A stretch of DNA of 64,000 nucleotides, from positions 1 through 64,000 of the forward strand of contig NZ_JAKJSQ010000011.1 of NCBI RefSeq assembly GCF_050337105.1. The letters run 5' to 3'. A program made the translations under genes and the position numbers. The stretch is from Aliivibrio_A kagoshimensis. Lineage in GTDB: Bacteria; Pseudomonadota; Gammaproteobacteria; Enterobacterales; Vibrionaceae. The notes beneath the pieces were generated by a model, which ran no database searches, had not been told where the DNA came from, and saw only the letters and a list, made by a program, of their open reading frames with translations. Positions 1 through 9,653 of the stretch are shown here, in pieces (position 1 is the first letter of the stretch; each line of letters starts with the position of its first letter).

Positions 1-167
1 ATTCTTTACTATTCAATTAATTAGATAACGTCATTTTATTTTACTCAATAAGAGCAATAAGTTAGGGCAGAAAAAATTATATTATCCCTACCCCATACTA
101 TGCTCACTGTTGCACTAGTGAATAATAATGCACATTCGAGTTAATTCAACATACTTGACCTTTTCGG

Positions 168-2054
168 TTAAATGGCAAAATGATTGACCCCCTCCTCAAT
201 GGTCTGACTGATTTTAGAAAGTGAGTCACTGGTTTTGACGTTCTTATTTGCCGATTCAAATGTGTGTTCTGTCGAGTCCGAGATATTGACTACATTACGT
301 GACAACTCTTCAGAGACACTAGTCTGCTCTTCTGAAGCAGCCGCAATCTGCATGTTCATATCAGAGATTCGAGAGATTGCACAAGATATTTTAGCCAGTG
401 ATTCTCCCGCTTCTTCCGCTTTATTCACACTTTGAACGCTAATCATACGACTCTCTTTCATGGTCTGTACGGCGCGCTTTGCTCCCTCTTGCAAACTGGT
501 TATTTTCGCGTTTATCTCTTCAGTACTTAATCGTGTTTTACCCGCTAGGTTTCGCACTTCATCAGCAACGACGGCAAAACCTCGTCCTTGTTCACCAGCT
601 CGGGCAGCTTCAATCGCTGCATTAAGCGCCAGCAAGTTGGTCTGCTCAGCAATACCTGTGATCACCTCAAGCACAGAACTGATTTCAGTTACTTCATGCT
701 CTAAATCATCAATCACTTTTTCTGCCGAATCTAAACTTTCTGCCAATCCTTTAATGGTTTGGACTGCTTGTCCCACTACATGATTAGTATGCTCACTCTC
801 ATCATCCGCCTCTTTTGCGGCATCTGACGCGCCTTGTGCATTTGTGGCAATCTCACTCGACGCTGAGCTCATTTGTGCAACGGCCGCCGCAACCTGTTCT
901 GTCTCTTTTCGTTGTTTGTCCATCTCTTGCTGACTCCCAATGGAGTCTTGGTTAATAGTGCCGGCAATTACATTCATTTGATCTGAATTAATTTTGAACG
1001 CTTTCATCATCTGATGGATGTTTTCCACAAAAGAGTTAAAGCTTTCGGCTAACTGCCCAATTTCATCACGACTCTCTATCTCAAGCCGCTTGGTTAAATC
1101 TCTTTCGCCTTCTGCCACATTTTGCATTGCTATTTGTAATGTTCTTAATGGCTGGGTTAATTTCATCAATAACAACCACACTACAAGCATCGATATTAAA
1201 ATGATGATTGGCGTGAAAAGTACCGAGAGATTAAATATGTCGGATATGGTGCTGTAAGCATGTTCTTTATCAATTTCAACGGCAATGTACCAATCGACTG
1301 TTGGTACCCCTTTGATAGGATAAAAGCCCACCAATAGCGGTTTGTTTTCTATGTTGACCTCTTGTAATTCTTCAGTGAAAGTGAGTTTCGTTTGGCCATA
1401 TAAATCACTGATGCTTTTACCATTGAGGTTTGGATCGCTGTGCACTAAAACCACACCTGTTTTTGAGACAATATAGGCATGGCCACTGCCAGAAAAATCC
1501 AATGATGACAAGGTTTTTACTACGTGACCTAAGGAGAGATCTGCCGCTGCCACCCCGATAAATTGTTGACCATTTTTAACGGGAGTTGCCGTTGATATCA
1601 ACACAGTATTGGTTGAAACATCCATATAGGGTTCAGTATATGATGAGGACATCGCTGCTTTCGTTTCAATGTACCAAGGGCGTTTCCTTGGATCGTAGTC
1701 GGCTGGCAGGAACTCTTCCGGATCATTCATTATCATATCCCCAGCCTCACTACCCAAATAGACCGACACAAAATCTCCTGCTTGATAGATCAGCTTCAAG
1801 CCATCAATATTCATCTCTACATCTATGTTATCTGTTTGCACAGCGATCGCTTCCATTGATCTGAGTTTGCCGTTTAACCAATTAGCAATATTGTTCGATG
1901 TCATTTGAGACATTTCATGTAAATTGGTCTGTAGACTTTGCTTAGTATGCTCCTTAACCACCTGATAATTGGCGACTGAAAGTGAGGCGAGTGCTAAAGC
2001 AACAATGAAGCAGGTGACTACTGTCATTTTTTGTGCAAAATTTAAACTTTTCAT
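168..2054 (-). CDS. Methyl-accepting chemotaxis protein with dCache_1 sensor
   Basis: Transmembrane chemoreceptor signalling to CheA/CheW. From the chosen start the protein has 628 residues: TM1 about 9-29, periplasmic double-Cache domain about 35-275, TM2 about 280-299, HAMP about 300-352, and a cytoplasmic four-helix signalling domain to the end with the highly conserved hairpin tip (EQTNLLALNAAIEAARAGEQ). The Cache domain contains DYDPRKRPWY, a later Tyr in TEPY and an Asp in VAAADLS, which resembles the amino-acid-binding dCache_1AA pattern, so an amino-acid ligand is inferred. The start was set at the second possible Met, preceded by AAGGA; the longer frame adds 21 unlikely residues. No C-terminal CheR-binding pentapeptide is seen. 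It stands alone. Confidence 0.95.
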   Translation of the reverse strand: MKSLNFAQKMTVVTCFIVALALASLSVANYQVVKEHTKQSLQTNLHEMSQMTSNNIANWLNGKLRSMEAIAVQTDNIDVEMNIDGLKLIYQAGDFVSVYLGSEAGDMIMNDPEEFLPADYDPRKRPWYIETKAAMSSSYTEPYMDVSTNTVLISTATPVKNGQQFIGVAAADLSLGHVVKTLSSLDFSGSGHAYIVSKTGVVLVHSDPNLNGKSISDLYGQTKLTFTEELQEVNIENKPLLVGFYPIKGVPTVDWYIAVEIDKEHAYSTISDIFNLSVLFTPIIILISMLVVWLLLMKLTQPLRTLQIAMQNVAEGERDLTKRLEIESRDEIGQLAESFNSFVENIHQMMKAFKINSDQMNVIAGTINQDSIGSQQEMDKQRKETEQVAAAVAQMSSASSEIATNAQGASDAAKEADDESEHTNHVVGQAVQTIKGLAESLDSAEKVIDDLEHEVTEISSVLEVITGIAEQTNLLALNAAIEAARAGEQGRGFAVVADEVRNLAGKTRLSTEEINAKITSLQEGAKRAVQTMKESRMISVQSVNKAEEAGESLAKISCAISRISDMNMQIAAASEEQTSVSEELSRNVVNISDSTEHTFESANKNVKTSDSLSKISQTIEEGVNHFAI

Positions 2055-2331
2055 ACTTATCCTTACTGTATAAAAGGTATTCACTATTACGCAGATAGAT
2101 GACACTGCGCATTTCATAAAGAGAACAAATAGATTTATACCCTTACAAAAAGTAAGTCATTAGGGGTGTTCGGATTATGCGGCTTTGGTACAAATATGCA
2201 TCAGGTTGAAATGTATGGGTAAATTTTATTGCTTTAGAGTGTGAGAGTGTTCAATTTTTAATTCATTACTTTAGCCATTTACTTNCCCATATTGGTTTAC
2301 ACTGTCTATTTATCGATAAAAGGTCTCTCCA

Positions 2332-2682
2332 ATGTCTACACGTGTTTATGTTTTAGCTCAATTTCGCCCCAAGTTGGGCAAAGAGTCTGAGTTGTTTGAA
2401 GTATTGAAAGCGTTAGAACCTGATGCTTATCGTGAACAGGGGTGTATTCAATATATGCTGACTCGACAAATTTCGCACCCAAGTGCAACACAAACGGATT
2501 ACCCTATCGTTTTTAATGAGATATGGACTGATGGTGAAAGCTGGGCAGCTCACGGTCGCCGTAAGCAGATTCAACATTTTTTTGAGACCCAAGTGGTCGC
2601 TGAAGATGGCTTAGTTGATGATGCTATTGTTACTGCTTATACCGATGAAGGTTATGACTACGATGCCCCTGTATTTATTTAA
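2332..2682 (+). CDS. Antibiotic biosynthesis monooxygenase (ABM) domain protein
   Basis: Small 116-residue protein of the dimeric alpha-beta barrel ABM/YgiN superfamily, whose members include quinol monooxygenases and haem-degrading enzymes. The sequence shows the usual opening (VYVLAQFRPKLGKESELFEVL), the central CIQYMLTRQ strand, the FNEIWTDGESWAAH strand-helix and a HFFET helix. The substrate cannot be told from sequence. It is a single gene between a chemoreceptor and an OmpA-type gene transcribed from the other strand. The ribosome binding site is weak. An undetermined base lies in its upstream region at 2285. Confidence 0.8.
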   Translation: MSTRVYVLAQFRPKLGKESELFEVLKALEPDAYREQGCIQYMLTRQISHPSATQTDYPIVFNEIWTDGESWAAHGRRKQIQHFFETQVVAEDGLVDDAIVTAYTDEGYDYDAPVFI

Positions 2683-2698
2683 CAACGCATAACCCAGG

Positions 2699-2730
2699 CA
2701 AAAAAAGAGCGCACACTCTGGTACGCTCCT
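2699..2730 (-). terminator. Rho-independent terminator of the OmpA-type gene
   Basis: Read on the minus strand, GAGCG and CGCTC arms enclose a loop and are followed by a run of seven T. It lies just beyond the stop of the OmpA-type gene and also separates it from the convergent ABM gene. Confidence 0.55.
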
Positions 2731-2756
2731 ATTGCTCGGTTTGCTTACTATTTTTC

Positions 2757-3776
2757 TTAGAATTCGAAACTTGGTACCGTGATCTCTACACGACGGTTCT
2801 GCTTACGACCCGTTAATGTTTCATTGGAGGCGATTGGATTATTTTCCCCTTCACCTCGGTAGGTCAGTTGATCCGCCTTTACGCCTTTCGAGATAAAGTA
2901 GTCCGCAATGGATTTAGCACGATTCTCTGAAAGTACCTGATTCTTCTCTTTATTACCTGACGTATCGGTATAACCAATGATGTCGGCTTTCGCATGACTG
3001 TGAGTTAACAGTAAGTTCAACATGTCGTCAAATACACTTTCTGCTGCCGGTGTAAGCTCGTAGCTGTTAACTGCGAATAAACCTGAATCAAACTTCTGTG
3101 TGACTGTAGTGATCGTCGCTTCATGAGGCGCTGGAACTACTGCAACGGCTTCTTCAACTTTTTCTTCCACGACTTTCGGAGCAGGCTCAGCAACCATCGG
3201 TTCTGGTTCACTCTGTACCGCAGCGGCAACTGGAGCTGCTGACTGACCGAACTTATAAGTGAAACCAATTGAAATTGTGTTAGCGTCCATGTCATCAACG
3301 GGGCCATCATCAATATTACTGTAATGTTGGTACTCCGCTCTAATAAACATGGCGTCATTAAGTGCAAACTCAGCCCCTAATCCCCCCATAAGTACTTCAT
3401 CATCTGCACTGTCATAAGAGACGTGTGCCACACCCAATTTACCAAACAGTGCAATCTTATCAGTCAAAGGAAGAGTCAACTTTGGGGCGAGTGTAAAGGC
3501 GTGCATCTTATCGTCAATAACAGCGGTTGTGCCACTGTTTTTGAAGTTGGTTTCATAATCACCTAAGTAATCATAACCAAGCTCTAATGCTAGATATTCA
3601 CTAAAATCGTAACCCGCGTAGAGGCCAGCACCGATTGAGTCATCGTCGCAGCTTGCACTGGTTTCACATGCGTCGTTTAACCAACCGTAGCTCAGCTTTC
3701 CCCCTACGTATGGGTCTGCATTAACCGCTGAAGATGACATAATGAGTGACGCAAGAAGCAGTTTGTTTATTTTCAT
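2757..3776 (-). CDS. OmpA-family outer membrane protein
   Basis: 339-residue protein with a signal peptide (start MKINKLLLASL, cleavage near VNA-DPYVGG). An eight-stranded outer-membrane beta barrel (about residues 20-180) contains a Cys pair (CETSASCDD). A proline/acidic linker (PEPMVAEPAPKVVEEKVEE) leads to a C-terminal OmpA peptidoglycan-binding domain with the DIIGYTDTSG and NQVLSENRAKSI motifs, whose Asp and Arg contact diaminopimelate. It should tether the outer membrane to the cell wall and may act as a porin. The start is set by AAGGA seven bases before the ATG; the longer reading adds 24 residues with no homology-like character. A minus-strand terminator follows. Confidence 0.92.
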   Translation of the reverse strand: MKINKLLLASLIMSSSAVNADPYVGGKLSYGWLNDACETSASCDDDSIGAGLYAGYDFSEYLALELGYDYLGDYETNFKNSGTTAVIDDKMHAFTLAPKLTLPLTDKIALFGKLGVAHVSYDSADDEVLMGGLGAEFALNDAMFIRAEYQHYSNIDDGPVDDMDANTISIGFTYKFGQSAAPVAAAVQSEPEPMVAEPAPKVVEEKVEEAVAVVPAPHEATITTVTQKFDSGLFAVNSYELTPAAESVFDDMLNLLLTHSHAKADIIGYTDTSGNKEKNQVLSENRAKSIADYFISKGVKADQLTYRGEGENNPIASNETLTGRKQNRRVEITVPSFEF

Positions 3777-3975
3777 GACACATTCCTTTGCATAATATAA
3801 TGAATAGATTGTAGGGCATTTATAGCTGACAATGATACCAAGATACACGCAGACAAGTTAATTAAAAATGTATGAGTATTAATACTAAGAGTGTTAGAAA
3901 GGGGTTAGCTGCATATTGAGCAGGGATAACATATACTGTCTAACATCAGTTTATCTCATCAATATCGAGCGAATA

Positions 3976-5862
3976 ATGGAAGTCGAACTACTGGAAATTC
4001 GAAACTTCATCAGTCAATACCCCCCTTTTGACCAACTGCCAGAAGATGCACTTATTGAAGTCGCTCAAAGCATTGAGATCTCCTATTATCGAGCTGACAG
4101 CATGGTGATAGAGTTTGGCGACAAAATTCATGATCTGTTTATGATACGAAGTGGTGTCGTAGAGATATATCGTCGTACGGGTGAACTCTATAATCGCCTC
4201 GATCAAGGAGGCCTGTTTGGTCAGATGGGTCTATTGACCAATAACAAAGTTCGCTTCCCAGCCAAAGCACTCAAAGATACGCTTTTATACTGCATTCCAG
4301 ATAATATTTTTGAAGAGTATTGTGAGCGATATGAAACCTTTGCGGACTTTGTTGAAGTCGAAGGCAGTATTCGATTGCAACAGGCGGTAGAAGATAACAG
4401 TGATGACGCCAACTCATTGACAACATCAAAAGTCAAAACGCTACTGAGTGGAGAGCCTGTTTTGTTACCACCGTCCACCTCAATTAAAAATGTGGCGAAA
4501 ATCATGTCAGAAGAGAATGTCTCTGCGGCACTGATCAATGACAGTAGCCTGATCAATGAGTTGGGTGACAGTTTTGTTGGCATTATCACAGAAAGAGATT
4601 TGTGCGCTAAGGTGATCGCTCAAGGCCTAGATGTTGATACCCAAGTTGCCGAGGTCATGTCAACCGAGCTGATCTCTCTTGATCACAACGCCTACATCTT
4701 TGAAGCGATGCTATTAATGCTTCGCTACAACGTTCATCACCTCCCAATTTTAAAAAACAAGCAGCCAATTGGGCTGATTGAAGTGAGTGATATCATTCGT
4801 TATGAGTCACAAAATAGCCTTCTATTTGTAAGCAGTATTTTCCAACAAAATAGCATTGAGGATCTCATCCTGCTCTCTAATCAATTAAAGAGCTGTTTTG
4901 TTCGTATGGTGAACGAAGACGCCAATTCTCACATGGTTGGCCGTGCGATGTCAGAGATTGGCCGCAGTTTTAAGCAACGCTTACTTGAATTGGCCGAAGA
5001 GAAGTTAGGCGCACCTCCTATCCCTTACTGTTTTTTAGCACTCGGTTCTATGGCCCGCGATGAACAGTTGATTGTTACCGATCAAGATAATGCGTTAATT
5101 CTCGATAATCAATATCAAGAATCGCTACATGGTGACTACTTTAAGGCACTCTCCGCCTTTGTTTGTGATGGTTTAGCGGCATGTGGTTACACCTATTGCA
5201 GCGGAGATATCATGGCGACGAATCCAGAGCATCGCAAAACACAATCACAATGGGAAGCTTGTTTTGCAGATTGGATAGACGACCCCAATCCACAAGCTCT
5301 GCTCAACTGCTCCATTTTCTTCGATCTTAATGGCGTCTATGGACGAACAAAATGGGCCGAACAGTTGAACGCTTTCATTCTTAGAAAAGCGAAAAAGAAC
5401 AACCGTTTCTTAGCTTGCTTAGCCAGAAATGCACTGAACCGCACTCCGCCACTCGGTTTCTTCAAAGATTTTGTCATGGAAAAAGATGGCCGTCATAATA
5501 ACTCCATCAATTTAAAACGTCGTGGAACGGCTCCGTTAGCGGATCTCATTCGTGTGCACGCATTGGCTATCGGTTCTCAATCCCAAAACTCATTCGACCG
5601 GTTAGAGGACATTATTGAAGCGGGAATTTTACCTTCATCAAAAGGCAAAGATCTGCAACATGCGATGGAGCTAATCTCATTAGTTCGTATTAGGCACCAA
5701 TCGTTAGATATTGAGTCTGAACAGGAGCCTGATAACAACATTGAACCGGAGAACATGTCTGAATTTGAAAGGCGTAACCTCAAGGATGCTTTTCTTGTAT
5801 TAAGCAGCGCGCAAAACTTCCTGAAATTTCGTTACACCGCCAATAGCATGCAGGCCAAATAA
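3976..5862 (+). CDS. cNMP-binding / CBS-pair / DUF294 nucleotidyltransferase-like signalling protein
   Basis: 628-residue cytoplasmic protein. A cyclic-nucleotide-binding fold (about 10-130) is followed by two CBS domains (about 150-275), a DUF294 nucleotidyltransferase-like domain carrying the GSMARDEQ...TDQDNA signature (about 340-470), and a DUF294_C helical domain. DUF294 resembles the N-terminal domains of GlnD-type nucleotidyltransferases, so it may modify a protein or make a nucleotide product in response to bound nucleotides; this is inference. Its stop overlaps the start of the exonuclease gene by one base (TAATG), implying coupled translation. The start ATG at 3976 is preceded by GAGCG. 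A second DUF294 protein lies at 21622-24180 with different sensors. Confidence 0.9.
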   Translation: MEVELLEIRNFISQYPPFDQLPEDALIEVAQSIEISYYRADSMVIEFGDKIHDLFMIRSGVVEIYRRTGELYNRLDQGGLFGQMGLLTNNKVRFPAKALKDTLLYCIPDNIFEEYCERYETFADFVEVEGSIRLQQAVEDNSDDANSLTTSKVKTLLSGEPVLLPPSTSIKNVAKIMSEENVSAALINDSSLINELGDSFVGIITERDLCAKVIAQGLDVDTQVAEVMSTELISLDHNAYIFEAMLLMLRYNVHHLPILKNKQPIGLIEVSDIIRYESQNSLLFVSSIFQQNSIEDLILLSNQLKSCFVRMVNEDANSHMVGRAMSEIGRSFKQRLLELAEEKLGAPPIPYCFLALGSMARDEQLIVTDQDNALILDNQYQESLHGDYFKALSAFVCDGLAACGYTYCSGDIMATNPEHRKTQSQWEACFADWIDDPNPQALLNCSIFFDLNGVYGRTKWAEQLNAFILRKAKKNNRFLACLARNALNRTPPLGFFKDFVMEKDGRHNNSINLKRRGTAPLADLIRVHALAIGSQSQNSFDRLEDIIEAGILPSSKGKDLQHAMELISLVRIRHQSLDIESEQEPDNNIEPENMSEFERRNLKDAFLVLSSAQNFLKFRYTANSMQAK

Positions 5863-6578
5863 TGCATAATTTCACTAACAAAGAGGTGTTGAATTGGAAG
5901 GCCTTTTTACAAATAAAAGCGCTGGAAAGCAAAGATAAACGCTTAGCCAATTTCTATAACACTGGCACCTATCAAGGGGAAACTCAACTCAAAGAGATCG
6001 AGTTTGTGGCGTTAGATTTTGAAACGACAGGTCTGGATGCGAATCAAAATAGTATCATCAGTATCGGTTTGGTCCCTTTCACCTTGCAGCGTATTGCGTG
6101 CAGGCAGGCCAAACATTGGTTTGTGACTCCGGAAGATAAGCTTAAAGAGGAGTCGATCATCATTCATGGCATTACCCATTCTGATTTGAAGGGGGCGCCG
6201 GATCTAATACGTATATTAGAACAGCTGTTGGATGAGCTTGCAGGGAAGGTTGTGGTGGTTCACTATCGACGTATCGAACGAGACTTTTTTGATGCAGCGC
6301 TTCGAAGTGTCATTAACGAAGGGATTGTCTTCCCCGTGATTGATACCATGCAAATTGAAGCCGATATTCGACAAGCCAAACCGAAGAGTATCTTGAATTG
6401 GATTCGAAATGCTCGCCCCGACTCCATTCGCCTTGCAAATAGTAGAACCCGCTATAACTTACCGCTCTACCCCCCTCACGATGCTCTTACCGATGCCATC
6501 GCCACTGCGGAACTGCTGCAAGCACAGATCCATCACCATTTCAGTCCTGACACTCCTATTAAGAAACTTTGGGTATAA
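5862..6578 (+). CDS. DEDDh 3'-5' exonuclease (DnaQ-like)
   Basis: 238-residue exonuclease of the DnaQ/RNase T fold. The catalytic set is visible: ALDFETTGL (Asp, Glu), the HGIT motif, the central VVVHYRRIERDFFD helix, and PPHDALTDA with the DEDDh His and final Asp. This fold removes 3' nucleotides from DNA or RNA. It is not the replicative epsilon subunit, which is encoded elsewhere and lacks this N-terminal extension of about 45 residues. It is translationally coupled to the upstream cNMP/CBS/DUF294 gene, a pairing that I recall as common near acetyl-CoA synthetase genes in gammaproteobacteria; no such gene is seen here. Confidence 0.88.
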   Translation: MHNFTNKEVLNWKAFLQIKALESKDKRLANFYNTGTYQGETQLKEIEFVALDFETTGLDANQNSIISIGLVPFTLQRIACRQAKHWFVTPEDKLKEESIIIHGITHSDLKGAPDLIRILEQLLDELAGKVVVVHYRRIERDFFDAALRSVINEGIVFPVIDTMQIEADIRQAKPKSILNWIRNARPDSIRLANSRTRYNLPLYPPHDALTDAIATAELLQAQIHHHFSPDTPIKKLWV

Positions 6579-6612
6579 AAAAACCGAGCGATAAGATTCG
6601 CTCGGCCTTTTA
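6577..6612. terminator. Bidirectional terminator between exonuclease and BCCT genes
   Basis: Perfect arms CCGAGCG (6584-6590) and CGCTCGG (6599-6605) with an eight-base loop. An A-run lies on the left and CCTTTT on the right, so it can end transcripts from both convergent genes. Confidence 0.85.
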
Positions 6613-6651
6613 AAAGAGGCATCTATTCAATGCATCATCTCTATTCAACCA

Positions 6652-8229
6652 TTAAACAGCACGTTTCTCTGTTCGTAGTCCTAAGAGCAAGCTAACACAC
6701 ATGACCAATAAGATAATGGTGAATGGCAAGGCCGTCGATATTGCGCCAGCTTGCAGCGCTTGAATGGCTTCTGTACCACCAACCCACACTAGAGCAGCGG
6801 CAATAGCGCCTTCAATAAAGGCCCAAAAAACACGCTGAGGAATCGGTGCATCCACCTTTCCACCCGACGTGATGCTATCAATAACCAGTGAGCCGGAATC
6901 TGATGACGTCACAAAGAACACCAACACCAATACAACGGCTAGTAGCGACAGAATATTACCCATAGGCAGAGAGTCAAACATTTGGAACATAGCAAGAGGC
7001 ACTTCTGTTAGTCCTTTCTCGCCTAACGTCCCCACTTTATTCACCACTTGGTCAATCGCAACGCCACCAAATACTGACATCCACAACGTTGTAACTACCG
7101 TTGGAACAATCAACACTGCAGTTACAAATTCACGGATAGTACGACCACGTGAAATACGAGCAATGAACATACCCACAAAAGGAGACCATGAAATCCACCA
7201 TGCCCAGTAGAACACAGTCCAACCGTGCATCCACGCTTGGTCTTCACGACCAATTGGGTTACTCAGTGGAATAATGTTTTCAATGTAACCCATCACTGTT
7301 GTCGGGATAGTGCCCATAGAAACTGCAAACGTAACCAACGCAACAAACACAACGAGCGCAAGCGCTAATAGCATGTTGACGTTACTGATTATTTTCACAC
7401 CGCCATCAATACCGCGAACCACAGAAACAACGGCTAACAGCGTCACGAGGAAAATAATCGCAACTTGTAGTGATAAGCCGTTTTCAATGCCAAATACATG
7501 GTGGAATCCGCTGGCTGCTTGCTGTGCGCCAAGCCCAAGAGAAGTGGCTAGACCAAATAGAGTCGCAAGCACCGCTAAGATATCAACCACATGTCCAGGC
7601 CAACCCCAAGTGCGATCACCTAGAATTGGGTAGAACACTGAACGCATCGAAAGCGGTAAGCCTTTATTGAAAGCAAAAAAAGCAAGAGAGAGTGAAACCA
7701 CACCGTATATTGCCCATGGGTGAAGTCCCCAGTGGAACATTGTCGCACCCAGTGCAAGTTTGGCTGCTTCTGGTGTATTTGCTGCCACATTAAGCGGTGT
7801 TTCGTACCAGCCTGTGAAGTAAGCAACCGGTTCTGCTACCCCCCAGAACATCAGTCCAATCCCCATGCCAGCAGCAAATAGCATTGCTATCCATGACATT
7901 AATGAGTAATCAGTTTTCGCTTCATCACCCCCTAAACGAATCTTACCGTATGGGGAAACAATCAGTGCCAAACAAAACACTACGAAAATATTCGCTGACC
8001 ACATAAAGAGGCCGTCAAAGGCGCCGATGATTTGCCACTTAATTCCGTCTAATGTAGATTTTGAGGTTTCTGGGTCAACCAGCAAAATGGCAATTAAGAA
8101 GAGTCCAATTAAGGAAGCGCTGATGCCAAAAACAGGGTTATGAACATCGAATCCCCACTTTTGAATGTTATCTTGGCCGACCGTGTAGTCGGTATTATCA
8201 ATACTGTATTTATCTTTTCTGGTATCCAT
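6652..8229 (-). CDS. BCCT family betaine/choline/carnitine transporter
   Basis: 525-residue integral membrane protein with about 12 transmembrane segments. The BCCT signatures are clear: MLFAAGMGIGLMFWGVAEP and WAWWISWSPFVGMFIARISR, the latter carrying the conserved Trp-rich segment of TM8. The glycine-containing GMGIG stretch suggests sodium- or proton-coupled uptake of a quaternary ammonium osmolyte such as glycine betaine; the exact substrate is not determined by the sequence. GAGGA precedes the ATG. No glycine-betaine biosynthesis genes are adjacent. Confidence 0.93.
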   Translation of the reverse strand: MDTRKDKYSIDNTDYTVGQDNIQKWGFDVHNPVFGISASLIGLFLIAILLVDPETSKSTLDGIKWQIIGAFDGLFMWSANIFVVFCLALIVSPYGKIRLGGDEAKTDYSLMSWIAMLFAAGMGIGLMFWGVAEPVAYFTGWYETPLNVAANTPEAAKLALGATMFHWGLHPWAIYGVVSLSLAFFAFNKGLPLSMRSVFYPILGDRTWGWPGHVVDILAVLATLFGLATSLGLGAQQAASGFHHVFGIENGLSLQVAIIFLVTLLAVVSVVRGIDGGVKIISNVNMLLALALVVFVALVTFAVSMGTIPTTVMGYIENIIPLSNPIGREDQAWMHGWTVFYWAWWISWSPFVGMFIARISRGRTIREFVTAVLIVPTVVTTLWMSVFGGVAIDQVVNKVGTLGEKGLTEVPLAMFQMFDSLPMGNILSLLAVVLVLVFFVTSSDSGSLVIDSITSGGKVDAPIPQRVFWAFIEGAIAAALVWVGGTEAIQALQAGAISTALPFTIILLVMCVSLLLGLRTEKRAV

Positions 8230-8407
8230 TGGTCCTCATTTAGAACAATTTTCATTCAATTTTGTAAATTTATTTTATTTTACGCCAACAGGGTATCACT
8301 TATAGATCATAAAATCAGAGAGGGATGACTTTAGATAATAATAGACTCAAAAACAGCGAAATAGTGTATAAATGTTTCTGAACACATTTTTCAGGAACGG
8401 AATCGCT

Positions 8408-9361
8408 TTGAGCTTATACGAACAACTTCTTTTTTCTGCCTCGATTACTGGGCCTATCTGTTTAATGCTCTGTCTGGGCGTAGTATTAAAACGTATTGGT
8501 TTAATTAACGAGAACTTCATTGATGTGGCTTCAAAACTGGTTTTCCAAGTCTCATTACCCGCCATGCTTTTTCTCAGCATTATTCAATCTGAAAAGAGCT
8601 TCTCTAGTAGTGCCTCTCTTGTTCTTTATGGCCTGATCGCCAACTTTCTATTTTTTATGTTTACGCTTTTCTCAACCAAAATGGCGTTTACAAATAGCAG
8701 CAATAATGGCGTAATTTTGCAAGGGGGGTTTCGATCCAATACCGCCGTTATCGCGCTGGCTTATATGGCCAATGCCTATGGCGATCAAGGGGTTGCTTTA
8801 GCTGCCGTTTATGTCGCCTCCACCACTCTGCTTTATAACGTACAAGCCGTGATCGCCTTAACCCCCAAAGACTCCAGTAGTGAGGTTAATACCACCGCTC
8901 TGATTATAAAAACCTTAACCAAAAATCCGTTAATCATTGCGATTATGTGTGGGGTGATTGTGTATTATCTCTCCATCCCAATCCCAGAAATGGTCGTCGA
9001 TGCGGGACAATACTTTGCCAATATGACCCTACCACTTGCACTGCTTTGCACCGGAGGATCACTCAATATTCATTCGTTAAAAGAGGACAAAACACCAACT
9101 TGGTTTGCTACCGGATTTAAACTGGTACTCTGTCCGATCCTGATCACAGGCGGCGCTTTACTGTTTGGCTTCACCGGAATAGAACTGGGATTGATATTCT
9201 TTATGAGTGCAGCGCCAACAGCTGCGGCAAGTTATGTCATGGCAAGAGCGATGGGAGGAAACTCTCTACTAGCAGCTAACATTATCGCATTAACCACCAT
9301 TGGTTCATTAGTCACCTGCACATTGGGGTTGTTTATCCTTACCTATTTTTCACTTATCTAA
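8408..9361 (+). CDS. AEC family (auxin efflux carrier-like) transporter
   Basis: Membrane protein of the AEC/bile-acid-arsenite superfamily with about ten helices, likely exporting or exchanging an organic acid or similar anion. Family features include the opening SLYEQLLFSASITGPIC, LKRIGLINENF, and the central GGFRSNTAV motif between the two helix bundles. I prefer a TTG start at 8408 (317 residues): AGGA lies upstream and the protein then begins exactly where AEC relatives do. The ATG at 8372 adds 12 residues and has no ribosome binding site. Its natural neighbour is the yjjI-yjjW pair downstream, which could supply its substrate or product. Confidence 0.88.
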   Translation: MSLYEQLLFSASITGPICLMLCLGVVLKRIGLINENFIDVASKLVFQVSLPAMLFLSIIQSEKSFSSSASLVLYGLIANFLFFMFTLFSTKMAFTNSSNNGVILQGGFRSNTAVIALAYMANAYGDQGVALAAVYVASTTLLYNVQAVIALTPKDSSSEVNTTALIIKTLTKNPLIIAIMCGVIVYYLSIPIPEMVVDAGQYFANMTLPLALLCTGGSLNIHSLKEDKTPTWFATGFKLVLCPILITGGALLFGFTGIELGLIFFMSAAPTAAASYVMARAMGGNSLLAANIIALTTIGSLVTCTLGLFILTYFSLI

Positions 9362-9365
9362 GCAC

Positions 9366-9392
9366 AAAAAAAAGGCCAAGCAGAACTTGGCC
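9366..9392 (-). terminator. Strong minus-strand terminator downstream of the AEC gene
   Basis: GGCCAAG (9374-9380) and CTTGGCC (9386-9392) form a perfect seven-base-pair stem with a five-base loop. Read on the minus strand it is followed by eight T. On the plus strand the stem is followed by CAACGC, not a T-run, so it is built to stop a minus-strand transcript, although no minus-strand protein gene lies upstream of it. Confidence 0.65.
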
Positions 9393-9478
9393 CAACGCAA
9401 AAATAAACGCTATAAAGGAAGTTTTCTCAGTACCAGACAGGTCGCACAACATAGGGGGAAGGCTCCTCTGTCTGACGG
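9366..9478 (-). ncRNA. Candidate small RNA upstream of yjjI
   Basis: The 292-base gap between the AEC gene and yjjI has no convincing protein gene. On the minus strand it holds a weak promoter (TGTTTATATA near 9483-9492), then a hairpin formed by CAGACAG/CTGTCTG, and finally the strong terminator at 9366-9392, which together would give an RNA of about 110 bases. A second, competing pairing (GCTCC with GGAGC) exists in the same segment. The call is inferred from structure only; I recognise no known RNA family. It could instead be part of the yjjI leader on the plus strand. Confidence 0.3.
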
Positions 9479-9653
9479 AGCATATATAAACATAGATATT
9501 CCATTGGGGCATAGAACAGTTCCATTAAAAAAACAGAGAACAGTTAAAAAATTCACTATTTCGATTATGGAAAAGAGTATTTTGTTTAATTTCACTAGTT
9601 GAAAAGAGTTAGGCTGAATTATGATTAGACCATATAAAAAATAGGGACTAATC

